A stretch of 64,000 nt of DNA, taken from assembly GCA_951804985.1 (NCBI GenBank), contig OX638131.1:103560464-103624463 (forward strand), read 5' to 3'. The stretch's first letter is position 1; the number at the start of each line of letters is the position of its first letter. A program made the translations under genes and the position numbers. Origin of the DNA: Dryomyza anilis (lineage: Eukaryota > Arthropoda > Insecta > Diptera > Dryomyzidae). The notes beneath the pieces are model-generated. The model did not search any database. It was not told the DNA's origin and worked only from the letters and a program-made list of their open reading frames with translations. Positions 24,376-34,000 of the stretch are shown here, piece after piece.

Positions 24376-25565
24376 TATTCTTAATTATAATAAACGACAC
24401 AATGGATACCTGAAATTCTTCAAATGCAATTTGTAGAAAACTCCTTCAATTCCACTTGCGAAATACATTCAATTTAATGGAAAACTTTTTTCCGAAAAAA
24501 ATCTTTCCCAAGAAGCGAATATCAACAACTACTTATACGATGGATTCTCGTAATTCTTCATTTATTTCAACAATTTGGAGATATCTCTTTTATTTAAAAA
24601 TGCTCGAAATGTTCGAAATAATGTAGTTCCTGAGGTATGAAGACCAATCTAATCAACGATACGATGATATCTCTAAATTTATCTACAATTTGGAGTAATC
24701 ATTTGAAGTTCTGGAAATTTATTTACAATTTTAGGGAAATTCTTTCAAGTACAGCTGTGAAATAAACCAGAAAGTCTTTGGTACGAAACCTGCAACCGAC
24801 AGATTTTTTTCCCAAAAAAAAAAAAATAAAAACACAGATACTTTTCTAATCTACGATATGATGGACCCTCGAATTGAAATTACTGTCTCGATAAATCTCT
24901 TTGAAGATCAGTTGCAAAATACATTTGAAAATCTTTATTGGAAAATCTTTATTCGTTAAAATGTCGTTCTTAAGGCCTTTTTTTTAACAACGATACGATG
25001 AACACTCAATATTCTTCAAATATTTCTACAGTTTACAGACAAATCTTTAAATTTTATTAATTATCCGAAAAAATGTCATTCCCAACAAAAAGATTCATTC
25101 TAATGAACGATATTATAGATTCTCAAAATACTTGAAATTTATCTACAATTCTTATAAGTAAAATTGTAAAATACTTGGGAAAACTATGATTTGTCCAAAA
25201 GAATGTAGTTCATAAGAAACGGATGCCTCTTCTAATCGACGATATAGTGAAATCTTGAAATCTCAGTTTTTGCAATGAAGTCCAAAAGAATGTAGTTCCT
25301 ATCGTCTAATCTAAGATATAGTGAAATCTCGAAATCTTGGTACTTGAAATGAAATACAGCTGCGAAATACACTGAAAAACCTCTTTCCGAAAGGTAGTTT
25401 TCCCAAGAAACAGATACCATTCTAATCAATGAACGAAATTGGTTTTATACAATTGTAAAATATATCAATTTAACCATTTATAGAATATTTTTGAAAATAG
25501 AGGTGAAATACATTGAAATGCTTTTGTCCAAAGCCTCGCAAACCATTCCAAACAACGATACTATA
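24376..25565. repeat. Ancient degenerate tandem repeat, about 130 bp per unit
   Basis: Motifs of the form CTAATCAACGATACGATGGA, then CTCGAAATTCTTCAAATTTA and ATCTACAATTTGG, recur roughly every 110-160 bases at least eight times (near 24400, 24535, 24655, 24855, 25005, 25110, 25235, 25310). Divergence is high, so this is an old array. A stray unit appears near 27020. Confidence 0.6.
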
Positions 25566-25752
25566 AAAATAATAATAATTTGACGCTACATTCCTGAAAC
25601 ACTTAGGTCCATTTGAGCTGTGCGTTTTTATTTTATTTTTATAAGCACGGTATAGAAAAATGTTTTCAATGAAAAGATGCTGTTAGTCCCAACCCAAATT
25701 TTACCATGGACTTTTCAGTTCGCAACTCACTAAACACTGAACTACCGGCGCA
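25566..25752 (-). mobile_element. tRNA-derived SINE, decayed copy
   Basis: Matches the SINE at 3191-3488: the body motifs CGGTATAGAAAAATGTTTTC and GAAAAGATGCTGTTAGTCCC, the TTGAGCTGTGCG block and an AATAATAATTT tail are shared. The head has lost good box A/B matches and part of the body is missing. Confidence 0.75.
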
Positions 25753-25774
25753 CGGTGAACAAAATGATGAAATT

Positions 25775-26720
25775 TTTTAAAAATAAAAAAAAATATATCA
25801 TCACGATGTCATTCCCGGATTAGGAGAAATTACATGGCAAAAATTACTATTTTTATTCTAATTTCATATATTTGTGCCTTTTAGGTAAATGTATTTCAAG
25901 GACCACAAGATATATCCATTATTCGCACTAACTTTTTTCTAATCACAATCAATGTGGTAAAAAATAAAAAAAATATCATCCCGATATAGTCCCCGGATTA
26001 GGAGAAATTACCTGACTAAAATTACCATTTTATTCTAATTTCATATATTTGTGCCTTTTAGGTAAATTTATTTCAAGGACCACAAGATATATCCAATATT
26101 CGCACTAACTTTTTTCTAATCACAATCAATGTGGTAAAAAATAAAAAAGCTATATCATCCCGATATAGTTCCCGGATTATGAGAAATTACATGGCAAAAA
26201 TTACCATTTTTATTCTAATTTTATATATTTGTGCCTTTTAGGTAAATTTATTTCAAGGACCACAAAATATATTCATTATTCGCACTAACTTTTTTCTAAT
26301 CACAATGTGGTAAAAAATAAAAAACTATATCATCCTGATATCTTTCTCAGATTAGCATAAATTACATGGCAAAAATTACCATTTTTATTCTAATTTCATA
26401 TATTTGTGTATTTCGTTGTAAATTTATTGCAAAGACCACAAGCTATATCCATTATTCGCACTAACTTTTTTCTAATCACAATCAATGTGGTAAAAAATAA
26501 AAAATATATCATCCTGATATCTTTCTCAGATTAGCAGAAATTACATGGCAAAAATTACCATTTTTATTCTAATTTCATTTATTTGTGTATTTCGTTGTAA
26601 ATTTATTGCAAAGACCACAAGCTATATCCATTATTCGCACTAACTTTTTTCTAATCACAATCAATGTGGTAAAAAATAAAAAAAATATCATCCCGATATC
26701 GACTCCAGATTTTTAAAAAT
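25775..26720 (+). repeat. 179-bp satellite, about five copies
   Basis: Each unit carries CCCGGATTAGGAGAAATTAC, ATATTTGTGCCTTTTAGGTA, AAGGACCACAAGATATATCC and CACTAACTTTTTTCTAATCA. Unit starts judged from CGGATTAG are near 25815, 25994, 26173, 26348 and 26527, so the period is 175-179 bases. The last unit degenerates after 26700. Confidence 0.95.
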
Positions 26721-28189
26721 CATATGTCAAAAATGTCCAAAAAAAAATCTCGGATTTTAAATATTTCTACAAATTTATTGTAAATCAATAGTAGACATTT
26801 TGCACTATACCTTGATATTTTTTTTATTTAGAAAAAAAATATTAAAAAAATCAACCGATATGTTTTGATGTTCACTGTGCGGCGTTACGATAGTCTATCG
26901 ATACGATATTCTTTTGAAATTCGATCAAAGGCTTTTAAATGCTTTTGCGAATTCTGTTGGAGAACCTTAATTGAAAAACCTATATCCAGAGGAATGTCTG
27001 TCCCAAGAAAAAGAATTATATTAACCAACGATTCGACGGACATTTCTAAAACTGTATTATAAATCGTCAAGCTGTAATTTCGAAATTCATTCTTCATAAA
27101 TTTAGTTGTGATATTGTCATAATTGACGTTTAACTTTGTACTTTTAGTAATTAGTAATGCCAAAAGAACAAAATTCATGCCTTTTTTTAAAGATTGAAAT
27201 GTGTTTGAAACAAAAATTTCGGGCACTACAATATTTTCAATATTTAAGAAACGCTATAATTTAGAATGTTGAATAATAAATGCCTGCTGAAAGCTTTGAT
27301 TTACCACAGACTTACCACAGATTTGAATTGTGCTATATATTTATCATCATATAATCAACCTGCATCGTCACAAGACCCTACTTTTGCCATGCCAAAACAA
27401 GAACAATCCTTGTGTTGTCTTAAGCTTCGCCTTTAAGCACTGCTGTCATTTTATCTTTTATGCAATATTTACATATCTTTATCTGAATGCATCTTAATAC
27501 TGTGCTCACCTCATTTACATGACCCCAAAAATTGTGCTGCATCTTTGGCAGCGACTTGTAGGTCGATGCTTCGTTGACTGGTTGCCTGATAGGTAGGTAG
27601 TTAGTTAGTTAGGTGACTCAAACAGATGGTTTTGCGCACTGTAAAGTTTGCATAATTTCTTGTCTGATTTTCATCGAGCTCAACGAGCGCGCAAACATTT
27701 ACATTTTAGTGTTCCATTCTGTGCTATTAACAGAGTGCAACAAAATGGTTCGGAAAATGTCTATGAGCAACAACCAAGAAGCTGCAACAGATACAATAAT
27801 AAACCAGCAACATCCGGGCGCTATATTTTGCAAACAGCAACTACTTCATTTGATTTTTTTTTCAACAGGAATGCCAGATAATAAATTGTAAATTTCTGTC
27901 ACGAACCGATAACAAAGTAGCTGGAAACACGTGCACAATGAGCAGTTTTCGTATTTTATATCGATTTTCATAAATCTACTCTTTTATACATAGAGCTACT
28001 TAAATGTGCATATTTAGTAAAGGATAACTTTGCGACTACTCACGATTTAAATAAGGCTATATAATAAATGAGATATTTCAATATAGTTTTATAATATTTC
28101 CGCGCATAAAGAGATATATGTGATAATTGGGTATTTTGAAATCTGTTTTTTGCATTCTCCCCATTCCAGCAATGCACAGTGTTTATTGT
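26721..28189. other. Gene-free spacer
   Basis: AT-rich up to 27300, then a more balanced stretch (27350-27920) with CAACA-rich sequence. Frames of 65-113 codons exist on both strands, but none has a recognisable domain or a plausible codon pattern. Confidence 0.5.
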
Positions 28190-29090
28190 AGGAAATGCAG
28201 GGTGATTGTTCCACAAACATATTGTTCCACAAACGTATTGTTCCACAAACGTACTGAAGAATGAATTCTCTATGTAATCCATTGTTCTGTTGAGAATGCA
28301 GTGAACTACGAAAGTGTAAGCTTGTTTCGATGCTCGAGCAGAACTTGAGAACGAACAACCTGGTGAAATCAGCCCATGCTAAACTTGCCATTATCAAAGA
28401 TATCGGGAAAAACAGATGCGGGAAGATTGTTCCACAAACGTACCGTGCAACTGCAGAACGAATTATCTATGTAATGCATTGTTCGGTTGAGAATCGAGTG
28501 TACTACGAAAGGGTGGGCTCGTTTCGATGCTCGAGTAGAACTTGAGAACAAACGATCTGGTGAAATCAGCCCATGTTTAACTTGCCAATATCAAAGATAT
28601 TGGCAAGTTAAACAATATCAAAGATATTGGCAAGCGATTGTTCCACAAACGTATCGTGCAACTCAACAACGAATTCTCTCTGCAATGCATTGTTCTGTTG
28701 AGAATGGAGTGAACTACGAAAGGGTGGGCTTAGTTGCAGGGAGATTGTTCCACAAACGTATCATACAAATGAAGAACGGATTCTCTATGTATTGCATTTT
28801 TTTTTTGTTGACAATTGAGCTAACTATGAAAGGGTGGGCTCGTTTCGATGCTCGAGTAGAACGTGAGCACCAACGATCTGTTGGAATTAGTCCATGTTTT
28901 TCCCTCAAATGTTTTCCATTGTAATACGTGTAAAACATGCTTTATTTTGAAATTATTATTCTCCAAATCCATGAGTTGTATTCCCATCTTAGAACGAATA
29001 TAGGTGGTGTAGACAGTGCGTAAGAGAGCAGGAGTGAAATATGTCTTTAAGGTTTCAGAAAACGAAGGTATTACTTCTTTCGACACATCA
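28190..29090 (-). pseudogene. Tandemly amplified 3' end of a non-LTR retrotransposon (Jockey/CR1-like)
   Basis: On the reverse strand the region at 29086-28960 reads TYFTPALLRTVYTTYIRSKM, the block after the palm domain of Jockey/CR1-like reverse transcriptases (usual form YxxYIRPKMEY). Downstream come three to four copies of a segment encoding RASKRAHPFV followed by YI[DE]NSF and VRLWNNLPASVFPD, the standard C-terminal end of these proteins (usual form RTIRLWNSLPxxVFP). Copies are near 28938-28740, 28740-28636, 28560-28425 and 28350-28200. All are broken by frame changes and stops, and no catalytic YxDD core is present. Only the retrotransposon tail is here, in repeated form. Confidence 0.75.
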
Positions 29091-29254
29091 AATAAATGAC
29101 CATTCCAATGGAGGCATATATTGAATCAAAATGTCCAAAATGTAAAGGGTAGCTCAATTTGAATGACAAATGTTAATGTCATCTGCAAATTAATGGATTA
29201 GGTTTTAGATCAATTACAGAAGGTCATTGGTAAATACCAGAAATGGTTCATGTA
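29091..29254. other. Short spacer
   Basis: Unique sequence between the retrotransposon remnant and the TTCCCCGAAA minisatellite. Confidence 0.5.
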
Positions 29255-29625
29255 TATTTTCCTGATGGCCATTCCCCGAAATACATTATCACGAAAGACA
29301 TTTCCCCAAGGCCATTTTCCCGATGTGAACATTTCGCCGAACGACTACTTCTCCGAATGGACACATCCCCAAATGGACCTTTCCCCGATATAATTTCCTC
29401 TAAATGGACATTTCCCCGAATGGACATTTCCATGAACGACCACTTCCCCGAACGGCCACTTTTCGAAATGGATATTTCTCCGAAATTGACTTTTCCCCGA
29501 AATGGACATTTCCCCGAAAATGACTCTTCCCCGAAATGGACATTTCCCCGAAATTGACTTTTCCCCGAAATTGACTCTTCCCCGAAATTGACATTTTCCC
29601 GAAATGTGGGCGGAATTGCAAAAAT
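29255..29625 (+). repeat. TTTCCCCGAAATGGACA minisatellite
   Basis: Tandem units of about 18-20 bases built on ATTTCCCCGAAATGGAC, more regular toward 29480-29600. Reading through it on either strand gives long false frames (FPRNGHFPEN on +, GEMSISGK on -). Related degenerate units recur at 29770-29830, at 30180-30320 and in intron 6 of ano8. Confidence 0.95.
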
Positions 29626-29734
29626 CGATAGCTGACATCGTTGGAAATTGAATGATTTCCGCAATAAATATTGATATCATTCGATTCGAACGATGTCTTC
29701 TATTGATTTCTGCAATAAAAAAAATGTCGGTGTT
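29626..29734. other. Short spacer
   Basis: Unique sequence with an inverted pair, ATCATTCGATTCGAACGATGT, near 29677 (19-20 bases). Confidence 0.4.
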
Positions 29735-29831
29735 TATTTCACTATCCGCCCACTTTTGCCCACACACATTTCGAGGAAATGTCTTTTGGGGAAATATCCA
29801 TTCGGAGAAGTGTCCACTTCGGGAAAATGTC
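29735..29831 (+). repeat. Flanking direct repeat, left copy
   Basis: Begins TTTCACTATCCGCCCACTTT, continues with GCCCACACACATTTCGAGG and then TTCCCC-type minisatellite units. An alternative copy lies directly on the far side of the ano8 pseudo-exons at 30151-30324. Confidence 0.85.
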
Positions 29832-29832
29832 C

Positions 29833-30150
29833 ACGGGTCTGAAACGCAAGTGTTTTCGCTGCACGAGACAAGTGCTCTAACACAGCTGCAGTCAAGTTGG
29901 GTTAAACAGGTCTTTGCGCCTCAACCACTGGGTAAGTTTCACAGTTATGAATAAATATATTTAAAGGGATTACATTATGCCTTTTATAGAAGATATTGCC
30001 GCCTACTTTGGCGTCAAGGTGGCTTAGTACTTTGCCTGATTGGATTCTCCTGTGTAAGGGTCAGTCGGCACTGGATATGGGTCATGTACTCTTCTCACTG
30101 TTCAATGTTGCCTGAGCTTTGTTGTATCTGGAGGCTTGGAAGCGTTACTC
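29833..30150 (+). pseudogene. Broken duplicate of ano8 exon 2/intron 2/exon 3
   Basis: DNA-level partial copy of 31402-31767, about 1.6 kb upstream of the original. The exon-2 part (to 29931) keeps the reading frame, encoding HETSALTQLQSSWVKQVFAP, with only one amino-acid change (P to S) but many silent ones. The intron is kept (29932-29989, 58 nt with GTAAGT and TTTTATAG ends, against 49 nt in the original), so it is not a retrocopy. The exon-3 part has in-frame stops TAG at 30025 and TGA at 30037, has lost about 50-70 bases of the first transmembrane helix, and has a later TGA at 30113. It cannot give a working anoctamin. Confidence 0.9.
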
Positions 30151-30324
30151 AATTTCACTTTCCGCCCACTTTTGCCCACACACATTTTGGGGAAATGTCA
30201 ACTTAGGGGAAATAAGGAAAATGTCTGTATAAGGAAAATGTCTTTCGGGGAAATGTCCATTCGGGAAAGTGTCCACTTCGGGGAAATATCCATTTCGGGG
30301 TAATGGCTTTTGGGTAAGTGTCCG
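30151..30324 (+). repeat. Flanking direct repeat, right copy
   Basis: Starts AATTTCACTTTCCGCCCACT, then GCCCACACACATTTTGGGG and several degenerate TTCGGGGAAATGTCC units. With 29735-29831 it brackets the ano8 pseudo-exons. Confidence 0.85.
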
Positions 30325-30811
30325 ACTACGACCAGAAATAGGGGTGGGGATGGGGCGTAATCATGCGGAACTCAAGAACTGATAGAATACGTTGGAAACT
30401 AAATAAGTTTTAAAATTTTCTAGATGTTCTCCGATAATAAATATCTATTTCAATGAAAAAACTTTGAATACCATTTCAAATATTAAAAATAACCTGGAAC
30501 CTCAAAAACTTTTTAATAGTCGTTTCTTCTCTTGGTAAACATTTATTTTTATTTTTTAGTTTTCAGTAATGAAAGAGCCTTATCATTCGCTGGGATTTAG
30601 AATTTCGATAACTGAAGAGATATTTAAAAGTCTTGTACATTAGGCGATACTATTAAATTTGAAATCAAGACAGGAAATCTATTATCTATCCTAATATTTG
30701 ACGAATTTCGATAATATATACAATTCGTAAAACTTCTTTTCTGGTTTATTTAATTGTTATATTTGAGAATTATATCAATTTAAATATCTCTCCCTTTCTA
30801 TTTATTTACAG
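30325..30811. other. Spacer or intron upstream of the first ano8 exon seen
   Basis: AT-rich. It ends with a pyrimidine-rich tract and TTTATTTACAG at 30811, the acceptor of the first ano8 exon in the window. No start codon upstream in frame continues into the exon, so this is intron, not leader. Confidence 0.7.
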
Positions 30812-31064
30812 CATCCCGCCAATTACGTCGCAAGGTACCCTATGCCGGTCACCTGATGACACCGCGTCGCCTCTGGCTCAACAAAATACCCACCCAATGC
30901 GATGTTGTCATCGAATTTCCCGAAGATGCGCCCGACGAAGCACTACGCTGGTTACTCGCACGTATACGCTCACCACCACCCTCGGGTCTGGGTCTGGTGG
31001 TGCAGGTTAAAGCGCACGAGAGCTCACGACGTAATGCATTCTACATTAGTGCGCCGACAAATGT
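30812..31064 (+). CDS. Ano8: Ano8 exon 1 of window: N-terminal dimerisation domain
   Basis: Preceded by acceptor TTTATTTACAG and followed by donor GTAAGT at 31065. It begins with the last two bases of a split codon and ends in phase 2. It encodes SRQLRRKVPYAGHLM, then TPRRLWLNKIPTQCDVVIEF, PDEALRWLLARI and NAFYISAPTNV. This aligns with the start of the human ANO8 cytosolic domain (CDV..F, LLWLLN.I, and a YAFFVTA strand). The missing upstream exon must end in phase 1. The exon is much GC-richer than its flanks. Confidence 0.92.
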
Positions 31065-34000
31065 GTAAGTATGCGTTGGTTATCCTCAGAGTGGGTGGGT
31101 GATGCTCTCTTACCTTCCCTGTAGTCTCTTCAAAGCCGCCGAGGATGCACGTCTGCCCAAACGTTTGCGTCCCGATCTTGGCGGCGCTCTACGCGAATTC
31201 ACCACACGCGAGAGTCACTGCTTTCAACAGATTCAAAACACCTGTTCGAGCAGCAGCACTTCGCTCTTCTCCTCGCAGGAACGTCAATGGTTGGTGCTGC
31301 AAGTATTGCAGGGTCTACGTGCCGGTCAAACCGATATCGAGGCGCTACAAGGACGCGCCGCACTCGCGGAGGGACAGAGTATTGTAGCCGCCTGGCAGGA
31401 GACGGGTCTCATAACGCAAGTTTTTCCGCTGCACGAGACGAGCGCTCTAACACAGCTGCAGTCGAGTTGGGTGAAACAGGTCTTTGCACCCCAACCACTG
31501 GGTAGGTTATACAGTTATGAAAAATATATACTTAAAGGGACGTTTTATAGATGATATTGCCGCCTACTTTGGCGTCAAGGTGGCTCTGTACTTTGCCTGG
31601 CTGGGTCACTATACCTGCGCCCTGGGTGTGCCCGCCGTTTTTGGCACCATACTCTATGGCATACTCTGGGGCAAGGGTCAGACGGCACAGGATATGGGTC
31701 ATGTACTCTTCTCACTTTTCAATGTTGCCTGGGCTTCGTTGTATCTGGAGGCTTGGAAGCGTTACTCCGTGGAGTTGGCCTTTCGTTGGGGTACTTTGTC
31801 GACGCCGCCGGAACTGCTCGAACCGCCGCGACCATTGTATAAGGTAGGTTCAAAATTATGAATCTATATACTTAGAAAATAGTTTCTTTATAATAAGAAG
31901 TACTAAACAAAATAGCATTAAGAGAAAAGTTTCTCGTAAATGAGAACATATATTCTTATTTTATCGAAAAATTATTACCTCTAATAAGAAAATCTTGCTT
32001 ATTTTAAGAAAAAAGTTTCTTTACAATAAGCAATATTTATCTTAATATCAGCAAACTGTTTTCTACGTATGATTAGATATTGCACTAATGAAATCTATTG
32101 TAGTTTTTGCGATTGAAAAAATAGTTTAAAAGTACTTTATGACTTCTGCTTCTTTTCTCCTTTTTGCCTAGGGTCCCCTGGTCGAGAGCAATGTCACCGG
32201 TCGCCTAGAACCAAAAGAGGCAGCCGCGTGGAAACGACGCGCTTTTCGTTATTTTGTCAGCTTTCCGATTATAGGTCTCTGTCTATTTATGGTCTTTATA
32301 GTGATGTTTCTTATGCTACGTTTTCAGGTAAGTGCCAGAACAAATAATACCAAAGAATCCTTAGCACTAACATGTATCACATTTAATAACTCTCATTTAC
32401 TCATCAAATGCATAAAGTTTTCAAATCGTCGAAAAGTTTTTATTTTAAAAATGTTTGTTTATTTTAAGGTTTTTAAAAAATAGTTTTCGAAAAATAAAGT
32501 TTCTGGCATGTTATTTTGTTAGTCAAATTCCTTTTGAGTCCGTTTTTTTTTAATGCAAAATTCTTTTGCCAAATTTTTAAAGAATTTTTTGTTTTATTTT
32601 TTTTATTTTCAACAATCACCCTTTCATTCACCGCCTTTATTTTGCAGGATTGGCTGGATCATAATAATATACCCGATAGAGGAATTACGCAATGCATGTA
32701 TAATTTGCACAAGGTTATTATAGTTTTTCATTTATTCGTACCCGTTTATTTTCCTGTTTATCTCTGTGTGTTTTCGTAATTTTGTGTGTTGATTTTTAAG
32801 TGTGCACTACGCATTTTTACTTTACAAAGTTAGAAATCTTTAATATAAGTTAACATAACATAAATTTCATTAAAACACAAATTTAGAAATCGCTTCTGAA
32901 CCTTTTACAATACAAACTGTTGTGGTTTTTAATTAATTTTGTATTTAATTTAAGTTAGGCCCTCAGACAAATATTGAAGAAAACGAACCGGAATATTGCG
33001 TAGCAGGCATTTTGAATTTATAAAGAAAGACTGGCTCCCTATTTTAGGTTTTATGCAGGATACTAATATGTGCATACCTCCCCCTAACTGGCAATAACGT
33101 TATTTTGTAAATTGTATTTTGAACAGTTTGAATAGGTCTTTTTATTGCGTTTAAAATAAATGTATTTGTTTTTACTCCATTGATGTAGTTGATTTTGTAT
33201 GGAAAATAAGTACAAAATTTGACTGCATTTCTATTCTCTTTTTATACGTCCTGAAACTTCGCAATATGTCCGTCGTGTGGCCACACAAACTTCAAATTAT
33301 TAAAATAAAAGCAAAAAATAAAACATAATACAGATACTGTAATATGTAGAAAACCAATTTATAATACATGGTGTAGCAAATTGAAATCAAATAAATACAA
33401 ATGTATTTAAAAACTAACAAAATGTAGTAAAGGGTTTTTAAATAAAACAAAAACGGTTTTGGAGATCAATGAAATTCTCTATTCCTGTAAAAGTACGTTC
33501 GATGCCATTATGTATGGCCACCACGGGCACGCTTGCAGAAGTCCAGACGCTGAACCCAATTTTCGACGGTTTTCAAGCATAAATCGGCCAATACTGCTAC
33601 AATTTCACGTTCGATATTCGTACGAAGTTCATCAATCGTTGGCATAGACCATAGACTTGACGTAGCCCCACAGGAAATAGTCTAACGGCGTCAAATCGCA
33701 CGACCGAAGCAGCCAATCGACTGGACCATTTTGTGAGATAACACGTTCTCCAAACTTGGTTTCCAATTAATTGATTGTGGCATTCGCTGTGTGGCTTGTG
33801 GCGCCGTCCTGTTGGAACCACATGTCCTCCAAGTTCATATCATCCAATTGGGGCCAAAAATATTCGGTTATCATTGAACGGTAGCGATTCTCATTCACAG
33901 TCGGCCTCAGCAGTCCAGAGGTAGCGCGCTGGACTTGCATTCTGAAGGTCTCGGGTTCGAATCCCGGCTTGGGCATGGGCTCTCGTGGTGATATTAACCA

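Noticed and set aside
29243..29767. Long open frames on both strands rich in Pro/Phe or Gly/Ser/Phe
   Set aside because: Produced by the TTTCCCCGAAATGGACA minisatellite; no unique coding part and no splice or start support.
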